Positions 36,696-44,023 of a stretch of DNA of 64,000 bases are shown one piece after another. Under the pieces are notes generated by a model that worked only from the letters and a program-made list of their open reading frames with translations, ran no database searches and was not told the origin of the DNA. The DNA is from Dermacoccus abyssi (GTDB lineage Bacteria; Actinomycetota; Actinomycetes; Actinomycetales; Dermatophilaceae), in assembly GCF_034541975.1 (NCBI RefSeq), contig NZ_JAVYJM010000001.1. The stretch is one strand, 5' to 3'. Made by a program: the position numbers and the translations under genes. Within the stretch, counting starts at the first letter, position 1, and the number at the start of each line of letters is the position of its first letter.

Positions 36696-37832
36696 TCAGC
36701 TCACGGCTCGGTCGTGCGAATGCTCTTCCGTCGGGAGCGCCTCCACCCGTGGGCGCACCCCCTCACCGAACCAGTAGGCCTCCTCCAGGCACGGGTATCC
36801 GGACAACACGAAATCGTCAAAGCCGACGTCGCGGTACTGCCGAATCAGGTCTGCGACCTCAGCATGTGAACCGACCAGCGACGTTCCGGCTCCACCGCGC
36901 ACTAGCCCCACGCCAGCCCAGAGCCCGGGGTAGATCTCCAAATCGGCAGTGGTCCCTCCGTTCAGCGCGAGCATGCGCCGCTGCCCTTCGGATTCCGACC
37001 GACGCAGCGCGTCCTGCTGACGTTCGATGAGTTCCGCGGGGATACGCTTGAGTAGCCCTTCCGCGACCGCCCAGGCCTCGGCGGATGTGTCTCGGGAGAT
37101 CGTGTGTAACCGAATACCGAATCGCACAGTGCGGCCCTGCCGGGCGGCCAGTTCGCGGACTCGGTCGATCTTCTCCTTGGCCTGGGCCGGCGGCTCCCCC
37201 CAGGTGAGGTACACGTTGGCGTGGCGGGCCGCGATCTCGAGTGCGGCTGGCGAAGATCCGCCGAAGAAGACCTCGGGACGCGGGGTCGGCGTCCGCGAGA
37301 GTCGCGCTTGTTCCACCGCCAGGTGTTCGCCGCGATAGTCGAACGAATCCTCGCAATCCCACAACCGACTCACGACGTCGAGGAACTCTCCGGTCCGCGC
37401 ATATCGGGCGTCCTTGCCGAGGAAGTCGCCGAACGCCCGCTGCTCGGACGATTCTCCCCCGGTGACGATGTTGACGTGGAGTCGACCGTCAGTGATGGTC
37501 TGGAAGGTGGTGGCCATTTGCGCTGCCAGAGTCGGCGAGACGGACCCTGGGCGGAAGGCGACGAGAAACTTCAGCCGCTCAGTGTGCTGGGAAAGCGCAG
37601 CGGCCATGAGCCAGGAGTCCTGGCACCACAGACCCGTTGGCGTCAGGACGGATTCGAAACCGTTGGCCTCCGCCGCCTGTGCCACCTGACGCAGGTAGCC
37701 CGCGGACGGTTCACGGGTTCGATCAGTGCCCTCGACCGCGGCCCCATGACCTCCAGAGACAATTCCACGCGAGTCGCCGGAGGTCGGTAGGAACCAGTGG
37801 AAGGTCGGCTGGTTCGTGGACGTGCTCATCAT
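36696..37832 (-). CDS. ssuD: FMNH2-dependent alkanesulfonate monooxygenase
   Basis: 378 aa, typical SsuD length. Cleaves aliphatic sulfonates to aldehyde and sulfite using FMNH2 and O2. It has a luciferase-like TIM barrel with FHWFLPTSGDSRG at the start, LKFLVAFRPGSVSPTLAAQM, GRLHVNIVTGGES and PEVFFGGSSPAALE. The C-terminal GGAGTSLVGSHAEVADLI is also characteristic. Its ATG overlaps the upstream flavin reductase stop (ATGA), so the two-component system is translationally coupled. Confidence 0.95.
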   Translation of the reverse strand: MMSTSTNQPTFHWFLPTSGDSRGIVSGGHGAAVEGTDRTREPSAGYLRQVAQAAEANGFESVLTPTGLWCQDSWLMAAALSQHTERLKFLVAFRPGSVSPTLAAQMATTFQTITDGRLHVNIVTGGESSEQRAFGDFLGKDARYARTGEFLDVVSRLWDCEDSFDYRGEHLAVEQARLSRTPTPRPEVFFGGSSPAALEIAARHANVYLTWGEPPAQAKEKIDRVRELAARQGRTVRFGIRLHTISRDTSAEAWAVAEGLLKRIPAELIERQQDALRRSESEGQRRMLALNGGTTADLEIYPGLWAGVGLVRGGAGTSLVGSHAEVADLIRQYRDVGFDDFVLSGYPCLEEAYWFGEGVRPRVEALPTEEHSHDRAVS

Positions 37833-38374
37833 CGGACTCCGTTCGTCGCTCGTGACACTGAGGGCGAGACGCTGTGATGCGCTCCGTTGTGGTGGGCAAG
37901 CGGACCGCGATCTGCGACATGCTCGGCGCTATCCACCTCGGCGACGATGAGGCAGCTGTCTCCCGCCTCATGGGCATCACGGACCGTGGCTGTCAATCGA
38001 GCTGCGACGTCCGTGAGTCGCGGTAGACCGGTCCTGTCCCACGACCAGAGACCGTCGTGCCGAAACCGGGCCTCACGCGGGCCGGCGAATCGGGTCATGA
38101 GCTGCCCTTGGTTCTCGTCGAGAAGGTGGAGGGCGACACGTCCGGTTCGCACGATTGAAGCCAGCGAGTGAGACGTGCGACTGATGTTGAAGGACACGAG
38201 GGGTGGGTCGACCGAAACCGAGTGGACAGACAAAGCGGTCAAGCCGACCGGCCCTGCCTCCCCGGCAGTCGTGATGACCCAGACGCTCGAGACCGCGCGG
38301 CGAAACACGGGACGAAGATCGGGCTTCACCACCGAGACAACGATCTCGGTGTGAGGTGGTGCTGTAGGCGACAT
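37829..38374 (-). CDS. Flavin reductase of the sulfonate monooxygenase system
   Basis: 181 aa from ATG 38374 (another in-frame ATG at 38383). It belongs to the flavin-reductase-like (DIM6/NTAB) family, with FRRAVSSVWVITT, GLTALSVHSVSVDPPLVSFN and a C-terminal LAHHNGAHHSV. It is not related by fold to E. coli SsuE but fills the same role of supplying FMNH2 to SsuD. Its position as first enzyme gene of the operon supports this. About 180 nt of leader, with a peptide ORF and a hairpin, precede it. Confidence 0.88.
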   Translation of the reverse strand: MSPTAPPHTEIVVSVVKPDLRPVFRRAVSSVWVITTAGEAGPVGLTALSVHSVSVDPPLVSFNISRTSHSLASIVRTGRVALHLLDENQGQLMTRFAGPREARFRHDGLWSWDRTGLPRLTDVAARLTATVRDAHEAGDSCLIVAEVDSAEHVADRGPLAHHNGAHHSVSPSVSRATNGVR

Positions 38375-38483
38375 GAAACTCATCTCTTGATCAGTGAGGG
38401 GGGAAGGGCGTCTAGCGAGCGTGCGACGTACCGGGTCACATCGACAATCGGTGATCCGACCGGACGGCATCCCGGGCATGGGC

Positions 38484-38524
38484 GGGCTACGACCCGAGAG
38501 TCGAAAGTCGCGAGGGTCGCGCCC
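38484..38524 (-). promoter_or_regulatory. Candidate attenuator hairpin in the ssu leader
   Basis: GGGC plus CGACCC (38484-38495) pair with GGGTCG plus GCCC (38514-38524), with a small internal loop, to give a 10-bp stem. It lies 29 nt after the leader-peptide stop and about 110 nt before the flavin reductase. That is the right place for ribosome position on the leader to influence folding or Rho access. No U-tract follows, so a Rho-dependent mechanism is more likely than intrinsic attenuation. Confidence 0.45.
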
Positions 38525-38553
38525 ACGGAGGCGTTGAGATCTTCGTGCGTTCT

Positions 38554-38640
38554 TCAGCGACATGCACTGACGCGACGGCGCATCAAATCAACCGTCCGAC
38601 GTCGGCAGGCACGAAAAGACGAAACGCGGTGTTCCGACAT
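38554..38640 (-). CDS. Cysteine-containing leader peptide of the ssu operon
   Basis: 28-aa ORF with GGAG 9 nt before its ATG (38640). It ends RRRTVDLMRRRVSACR, with cysteines at positions 12 and 27. Actinobacterial sulfur-assimilation operons often begin with a short ORF of the form RRxVDLxRxxSAxC, annotated as putative leader peptide; this matches closely. The proposed role is cis: ribosomes stalling at Cys codons when Cys-tRNA is scarce would raise ssu expression. The 213 bp between it and the ftsK terminator must hold the operon promoter; no convincing -10/-35 pair was identified. Confidence 0.75.
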   Translation of the reverse strand: MSEHRVSSFRACRRRTVDLMRRRVSACR

Positions 38641-38853
38641 GAGAATCAACTCCATCGCTTCTGGCGTGAGCACCGTTCCGCGAGGGTCGGTTGCTGCGGC
38701 GTCGACGAGCCAGATCTCTCGGCCGCTCTGGATGGGATGAATGCAGTCAACTGGCTGGTCGCGCCACCCACAAGCAGAATCCACATACTGGGACACGACA
38801 CCTGTATCGCAACTACCACCTCGGACGCCACACGGGACCGTCCGGGACACAAA

Positions 38854-38889
38854 AGTCCCTGCATCCCGATGATCCGGGATGCAGGGACT
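38854..38889 (-). terminator. ftsK intrinsic terminator
   Basis: A 15-bp perfect stem (38854-38868 with 38875-38889) closes on ATGATC and on the minus strand is followed by TTTTG. This is one of the few terminators in the window with a U-tract. It lies 34 bp after the ftsK stop. Confidence 0.9.
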
Positions 38890-38923
38890 CCTCCATCAGG
38901 CTGGCGCCGCCGACCTGGCGACC

Positions 38924-41878
38924 TCAGCGACCGTGCTGCGTCAGCTCCCAGGCGTCCTCACTACCGTCACCGCCGTCGTGCCCGTCGTAGTACTGCTCCC
39001 CCTGGGCTGGGATCGCGTCCTGTGACTGGGCCACAAGGTCGACGGGGCCGTCGCCAGCACCGTCCGGCTCCGGCACGTCCTCGCCCTTGAGGAGGGCCAG
39101 CGTCGTCGGCAGATCCTCGGGTTTGACGAGGACGTCGCGCGCCTTCGACCCCTCGGACGGGCCAACGATGGCTCGCGATTCGAGCAGATCCATGAGGCGA
39201 CCGGCCTTGGCGAAGCCGACGCGCAGCTTGCGCTGCAGCATCGAGGTCGAACCGAACTGCGTCGTGATGACGAGCTCGGCCGCCTGCAGCAACACGTCGA
39301 GGTCGTCACCGATGTCCTCGTCGATCTCCTTCTTGGGCGCCGTCTGCTGAACGTCCTCGCGGTAGTTGGGCGCGAGCTGAGCCTTGACGTGCGCGACGAC
39401 GCCGTGGATCTCCGACTCGTTGACCCACGCGCCCTGCACACGCATCGGCTTGCTCGCGCCCATCGGCAGGAAGAGCGCGTCACCCTGACCGAGGAGCTTC
39501 TCGGCGCCGGGCTGGTCGAGCACGACGCGGCTGTCGGCGAGCGACGACGTCGCGAACGCCAGACGCGACGGCACGTTGGCCTTGATGATGCCGGTGACGA
39601 CATCGACCGACGGGCGCTGCGTCGCGAGGATGAGGTGGATACCGGCGGCACGCGCGAGCTGCGTGATGCGCTGGATCGAGGCCTCGACGTCACGCGGCGC
39701 GACGAGCATGAGGTCCGCCAACTCGTCGACGACGACGAGGAGGTACGGGTACGGCGCGAGCTTGCGCTTGCTGTCCGGCGGGAGGGTCACCTTGCCCGCA
39801 CGCACGGCCTTGTTGAACTCGTCGATGTGCTTGTAGCCGAACGCGGCGAGGTCGTCGTAGCGCGCGTCCATCTCGCGCACGACCCACTCGAGAGCCTCGG
39901 CGGCCTTCTTCGGGTTCGTGATGATCGGCGTGATGAGGTGCGGGATGCCCTCGTACGCCGTCAGCTCGACGCGCTTGGGGTCGACGAGCACCATGCGCAC
40001 CTCTTCGGGCGTGGCCCGCATGAGGAGTGAGGTGATCATCGAGTTGACGAAGCTCGACTTACCGGCACCGGTGGCACCGGCGACGAGCATGTGTGGCATC
40101 TTCGCGAGGTTGGCCACGACGTAGCCACCCTCGACGTCCTTACCGACACCCATGACCATCGGGTGGTGATTGTTGCGGGCCGCCTGGCTGCGCAGCACGT
40201 CACCGAGGCTGACAAGTTCCTTGTCGGCGTTCGGGATCTCGATACCGATGGCCTTCTTGCCCGGGATGGGCGACAGGATGCGCACGTCGGCGCTGGCCAC
40301 GGCGTAGGCGATGTTCTTGCTCAGACCCGTGACGCGGTCGACCTTGACGCCGGGGCCGAGCTCGACCTCGTAACGCGTGACCGTCGGGCCGCGGGTGAAA
40401 CCGGAGACGACGGCGTCGATGCCGAACTGGTCGAGCACCTCGGTGAGCGCGTCGACGACGCGGTCGTTCGCGGCCGAACGCTCCTTGGGCGGCGTGCCCT
40501 CCTCGAGGAGGGTCGACTCGGGCAGCGTGTACGTGATGTCGCCGGCGAGGGCGAGCTGCTCGACGCGCTGTGGGAGCTGCTCCGTCGGCTGAGCCTCGAC
40601 CTGACGTTGAGGCACCTCGGCGGCCGGGCGCTGCGCCGTCTCCTGGCGGGCTGCGGCGGCCTTGGGCGATTCGCCCGGACGCTGCTTGGAGCCACCGGCC
40701 GTCTCGACGGCGGCGGTGTCGGCCTCGTCCGTGGTGGCCGGGCGTGACGTGGTCGCACGCGAGCCGCGGGCCCGAGCCAGAGCTGCCGCGCCGGCCGACG
40801 TGGCGCGCTCGCCCTCGTCGGCGGAGCCGTCCGCCGGGTCGCCGCCTTCGATCGTGTCGATGTCGTAGATCTGCTGCTCGCCGCGCTGACGACCGAGGGT
40901 CTTGCGCGAGCCACGCCCGCGACCGCGCGGACCGCGGCCGACGACCTCTGCTGCCTGTTCGTACGGCTCGTCGCCGTGGTGCACGTCGGCGGCGCGGCGG
41001 GGTGCTCCGCCGCGCGCACGGTTGCCGATATCGGCGCCGTGCAGGTCGTCGGCGACGGCGTCGCGCTGGGCGTAGTCGCGCTCCGCGGTCGGAGCGTGAC
41101 CACCAAAGATCGTGGCCTCAACCTCACGCAGACGCTGAGGGATGCGGTTGACCGGCGTGCGCGTCAGCACGAGGAAACCGAAGAACGACACGAGGCCGAG
41201 GATGACGCCGGCGCCCCAGAGCGTCAGGCCTGCGGCCAGCGGGCCACCGGAGATGACGCCGAGCACTCCGCCGGCGTCACGCACGGCGTCGACGTCACCC
41301 GCGGCCGGGCGTCCGCCGACGAGGTGAGCGATACCGGTGGAGCCGAGGGCGAGGATGCCGAGACCGATCGACATACGGTGGGTCGGCTGGTGGCCGCGCG
41401 GGTGGCGGAACATGTGCAGACCCATGCCGATGAACACGACAGGCAGGACGTAGGCGATGACCCCGAACGTTCCCGCGGCGACGGCGTGGACGATGTCACC
41501 GAACATGCCGGGCAGGTTCCACCACTCGCGCGCCGCGACAACGATGCCGAGGGCGAGGAGGAAGAAGCCGATGCCGTCGCGACGGTGCTCCGGCTCGAGT
41601 TCGGCGGCGCTGGCGCCGACACGACGCACGGCGCCTCCGGCGACGTGGGAAACCCCCATCCAGGCGCCACGAGCGGCACGGCTGGAGGCCGACGGGCCCT
41701 GCTGAGCCGAGCTCGAACCGCGCCCCTTGCCGGGCGCGCTCTTGGAGGGCGCCTGCTTGCGGGGCGCGTTCTTCGCCGGGGTGGTGCGGGCGCGCGAGGA
41801 GGTGGTGCTCCGACTGTTCGGGGCACTCTTCTTCGCTACGAGAACGCTGTCGTTCGGGGGTGTTTTCCGTGTCGCCAC
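38924..41878 (-). CDS. ftsK: DNA translocase FtsK/SpoIIIE
   Basis: 984 aa from a GTG start. The N-terminal ~60 residues are a basic Lys/Pro/Ser-rich tail. About four membrane helices follow, then an Arg/Glu/Pro-rich linker (~260-430). The motor has Walker A VAGATGAGKSSFVN and Walker B YPYLLVVVDELADLMLV. The C-terminal winged-helix gamma domain recognises KOPS (STSMLQRKLRVGFAKAGRLMDLLE). It pumps chromosomal DNA through the closing septum. Its usual neighbours rimO/pgsA and rnj/dapA are both present but displaced by inserted sulfur-related genes on each side. Confidence 0.96.
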   Translation of the reverse strand: MATRKTPPNDSVLVAKKSAPNSRSTTSSRARTTPAKNAPRKQAPSKSAPGKGRGSSSAQQGPSASSRAARGAWMGVSHVAGGAVRRVGASAAELEPEHRRDGIGFFLLALGIVVAAREWWNLPGMFGDIVHAVAAGTFGVIAYVLPVVFIGMGLHMFRHPRGHQPTHRMSIGLGILALGSTGIAHLVGGRPAAGDVDAVRDAGGVLGVISGGPLAAGLTLWGAGVILGLVSFFGFLVLTRTPVNRIPQRLREVEATIFGGHAPTAERDYAQRDAVADDLHGADIGNRARGGAPRRAADVHHGDEPYEQAAEVVGRGPRGRGRGSRKTLGRQRGEQQIYDIDTIEGGDPADGSADEGERATSAGAAALARARGSRATTSRPATTDEADTAAVETAGGSKQRPGESPKAAAARQETAQRPAAEVPQRQVEAQPTEQLPQRVEQLALAGDITYTLPESTLLEEGTPPKERSAANDRVVDALTEVLDQFGIDAVVSGFTRGPTVTRYEVELGPGVKVDRVTGLSKNIAYAVASADVRILSPIPGKKAIGIEIPNADKELVSLGDVLRSQAARNNHHPMVMGVGKDVEGGYVVANLAKMPHMLVAGATGAGKSSFVNSMITSLLMRATPEEVRMVLVDPKRVELTAYEGIPHLITPIITNPKKAAEALEWVVREMDARYDDLAAFGYKHIDEFNKAVRAGKVTLPPDSKRKLAPYPYLLVVVDELADLMLVAPRDVEASIQRITQLARAAGIHLILATQRPSVDVVTGIIKANVPSRLAFATSSLADSRVVLDQPGAEKLLGQGDALFLPMGASKPMRVQGAWVNESEIHGVVAHVKAQLAPNYREDVQQTAPKKEIDEDIGDDLDVLLQAAELVITTQFGSTSMLQRKLRVGFAKAGRLMDLLESRAIVGPSEGSKARDVLVKPEDLPTTLALLKGEDVPEPDGAGDGPVDLVAQSQDAIPAQGEQYYDGHDGGDGSEDAWELTQHGR

Positions 41879-42048
41879 CCGGCCAGATTACGGGAGAAGG
41901 CGCGCAGTTCTTCGGCCCCACGCCGGGGACCTCGCGACGATCTGGCGGCCCCGAGGGGCGGCGTGAACAGCGAGTCGCATCTCACCATCCGGGCGACCTC
42001 GGGCACATTCGTGGACGGTTCGAGGAGTCGCGTGTCACGGTGTTGCCC

Positions 42049-42162
42049 GGTCACGAGTTCCAGCGCACAGCCCCGGCTTGCTGGACGGCAACCCTCCACC
42101 GCGGTGGGGTGCTCCGGGTGACGACCTGGCTGGGTGCGACCGCACGCAGCAAGTGCGGGTTC
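42049..42162 (+). promoter_or_regulatory. SAM-IV riboswitch
   Basis: The sequence from GGTCACGAG through AGCCCCGGCTTGCTGG, CGGCAACCCTCC, CCGCGGTGGGGTG, CTCCGGGTGACGACC and GCAAGTGCGGGTTC follows the SAM-IV aptamer in order. It includes the P1 pair GGTCAC/GTGACGACC and the 3' pseudoknot segment. This class is confined largely to actinobacteria and binds S-adenosylmethionine. Between it and the ATG, GTCGGG (42175-42180) can pair with CCC-TGAC (42185-42192), placing the AAGGAG ribosome site next to a stem. Control could therefore be translational; that part is inferred. The remaining upstream gap (41879-42048) shows nothing else clear. Confidence 0.92.
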
Positions 42163-42206
42163 GCGACGCTTCTCGTCGGGCGGACCCCTGACGAAGGAGT
42201 CTCCTC

Positions 42207-43595
42207 ATGAGTTCTGTCCTTTCGACGCTCGCTGCGACCCGTCAGCCGAAGTCGTTGCCCGCTTCCCTCTCTGCTGTTCGGGCGAGCGCCCGGGCCACCC
42301 CTGCAACCGTCTCGGACGGCGTCGGTGTGCCGACCTTGCACCACACGGTTGTCGAGTTCGCGAACCTCGATCACGGTGCCACTGCTCCGGCCCTCGTGGG
42401 CGTTGCCGAGGCTGCGGAGCGCATCCTGCGCACCTACGGCTCGGTTCATCGCGGGGCGGGGTACGCCTCGCGCCTGACGACCGGCTGGTTCGAGGAGGCG
42501 CGTTCGGAGGTGGCGCACTTCGTCGGTCTCGGCGACGACAGCCACGTCGTCTTCACGCGCAACACCACGGATGCGCTGGCTCTGCTCGCCCACGTCCTGC
42601 CCGACAACGCTCAGGTCTTCGTCTTCGAATCCGTGCACCACGCGGCGCTCCTCCCCTGGCCCGCCGAGCGCACGACGCGACTGTCGGTGCCGTCCTCCCC
42701 CGAGGCTGCGATCGCCACCGTCGACGCCGCGCTCTCCCGCTTCCGCGCGACGTCGGATGCGCCCGCGCTCGTCGTCATCACGGGCGCGTGCAACGTGACC
42801 GGGGAGATCTGGCCGATCGGTGAACTGGCCGCCGTCGCGCGCTCCCACGGGGCACGGTCGGTCGTCGATGCGGCGCAGCTGGCTCCGCACCGCGTCATCG
42901 ACGTCGCCGCGTGGGGCGTCGACTACGTCGCGTTCTCGGGTCACAAGATGTATGCCCCGTACGGCGCCGGCGTTCTCGCGGGTCGCGCAGACTGGCTTGA
43001 TGCAGCCGATCCGTACCTTCCGGCCGGCGGTGCGAGCAAGCGGGTGACAACGGACGACGTCGAGTGGTCCGAAGGCCCGGCACGGCACGAGGGCGGCACG
43101 CCGAACGCCGTCGGCGCGATAGCTCTCGCGGCGGCCGCGGCGAAGCTGCGCGCTCACCGTCACGCGATCGAGAACCACGAGCACCGCGTTCACGGCATCA
43201 TCCGCGACGGCTTGAGCGCGCTGCCAGGTGTGGAGATTCTTCACGTGCTCGGCTCCGACGAGGAGCCTGTCGACGGTGTCGGCGTCACGACGTTCACGGT
43301 CGACGGGTACGATCCGACGCTCGTGGCTCAGGTGCTCGCGGACGAGCACGGCATTGCGGTGCGCGACGGCCGCTTCTGTGCGCATCTGCTGTGTGACGAG
43401 CGGCTCGGCAAGGGCGCGACGGCGGTGCGCGCCTCCATCGGCCTCGCGACGACGGTGGAGCATGCGCACCGTCTCGTCGCAGCGGTGCGTGCGCTCGTGG
43501 AGCGCGGGCCGGCGTTCGAGTACGTGCACACGCCGGGCATCGGCTGGGCACCGGTGGGTGACGAGCGGGATCTGAGCGAGCCCCGCCCCTGGTGA
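42207..43595 (+). CDS. Class V aminotransferase, cysteine desulfurase-like
   Basis: 462-aa PLP enzyme of fold type I. The PLP lysine is in FSGHKMYAPYGAGVL, the cofactor aspartate is in VVDAAQLAPH, and NLDHGATAP and YGSVHRGAGYAS are typical of the SufS/CsdA branch. A cysteine in GRFCAHLL occupies the catalytic loop position, so desulfuration is plausible. No suf or isc genes are adjacent, and the ~45-residue N-terminal extension is low in complexity. AAGGAG lies 7 nt before the ATG. The SAM-IV riboswitch upstream ties it to sulfur amino-acid supply; cysteine or another sulfur compound is the likely substrate. Confidence 0.85.
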   Translation: MSSVLSTLAATRQPKSLPASLSAVRASARATPATVSDGVGVPTLHHTVVEFANLDHGATAPALVGVAEAAERILRTYGSVHRGAGYASRLTTGWFEEARSEVAHFVGLGDDSHVVFTRNTTDALALLAHVLPDNAQVFVFESVHHAALLPWPAERTTRLSVPSSPEAAIATVDAALSRFRATSDAPALVVITGACNVTGEIWPIGELAAVARSHGARSVVDAAQLAPHRVIDVAAWGVDYVAFSGHKMYAPYGAGVLAGRADWLDAADPYLPAGGASKRVTTDDVEWSEGPARHEGGTPNAVGAIALAAAAAKLRAHRHAIENHEHRVHGIIRDGLSALPGVEILHVLGSDEEPVDGVGVTTFTVDGYDPTLVAQVLADEHGIAVRDGRFCAHLLCDERLGKGATAVRASIGLATTVEHAHRLVAAVRALVERGPAFEYVHTPGIGWAPVGDERDLSEPRPW

Positions 43596-43602
43596 CGGAC
43601 GG

Positions 43603-43637
43603 CTCGGGCCGCCGGTTCTGGGGACCGGCGGCCCGAG
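43603..43637 (+). terminator. Terminator of the class V aminotransferase gene
   Basis: A 14-bp perfect GC-rich stem (43603-43616 with 43624-43637) around TCTGGGG begins 7 bp after the stop codon. Confidence 0.85.
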
Positions 43638-43893
43638 TCATTCGCAATGGCCTTGCCCGGAGGATGCCCGGAAGGAGTGCCGAGAAGGGCACCAACACGC
43701 CCGGTTGCCCGGGCCCGCGTCCGACCGTCAAGTGACTACCCAGACGCCGCCATGGCCTGGCGGGCGGAAATTGCGCCGACCACGGGCTGGTGACAGCCAT
43801 ACGAAAGCCGCCCACCCCGAGAAGCGGACGGCCGCGTGTCGCACCGAGACAGGCCCGCCAGGGCCTGGCCGGAAGGACGCGCCAAACAATGCA
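43638..43893. other. Intergenic segment without a recognised gene
   Basis: No start with a ribosome site and no family resemblance was found on either strand. The segment includes an imperfect inverted repeat of GGCCTGGCGGGC (near 43753) and GCCCGCCAGGGCC (near 43853), about 100 bp apart. Confidence 0.5.
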
Positions 43894-43962
43894 GCGGTGT
43901 GGTTTCACGCGCAGGGAAGGCCGAGCTTGCGAGGCCCTTCCCTGCGCGTGAAACCACACCGC
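43894..43962. repeat. 27-bp perfect inverted repeat
   Basis: Arms at 43894-43920 and 43936-43962 are perfectly complementary over 27 bp, with a 15-nt loop containing CGAGCTTGCG. It starts with GCGGTGTGGTTTCACGC. It lies 2 bp from the rnj terminator hairpin. The length and perfection exceed an ordinary terminator and suggest a repetitive element or a very stable bidirectional terminator. Confidence 0.8.
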
Positions 43963-43964
43963 GA

Positions 43965-44023
43965 CCGATTGTTCTGAACGCTCCGCCGGCGCGAAGTGCC
44001 GGCTACGCGTTCAGAACAATCGG
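43965..44023 (-). terminator. Hairpin overlapping the rnj stop codon
   Basis: The 16-bp arms CCGATTGTTCTGAACG (43965-43980) and its complement (44008-44023) enclose a second stem GCCGGC/GCCGGC (43985-44003). The distal arm encodes the last codons of RNase J, so terminator and coding sequence overlap. Confidence 0.75.

Noticed and set aside
38554..38850. 98-residue protein upstream of the ssu operon
   Set aside because: Only the last 28 codons have a ribosome site and family resemblance (leader peptide); the upstream part of the frame is unsupported.
43705..43977. Small protein gene in the rnj-aminotransferase gap
   Set aside because: The frame spans the 27-bp inverted repeat, lacks a ribosome site and has a Pro/Arg-rich composition typical of non-coding GC-rich DNA.
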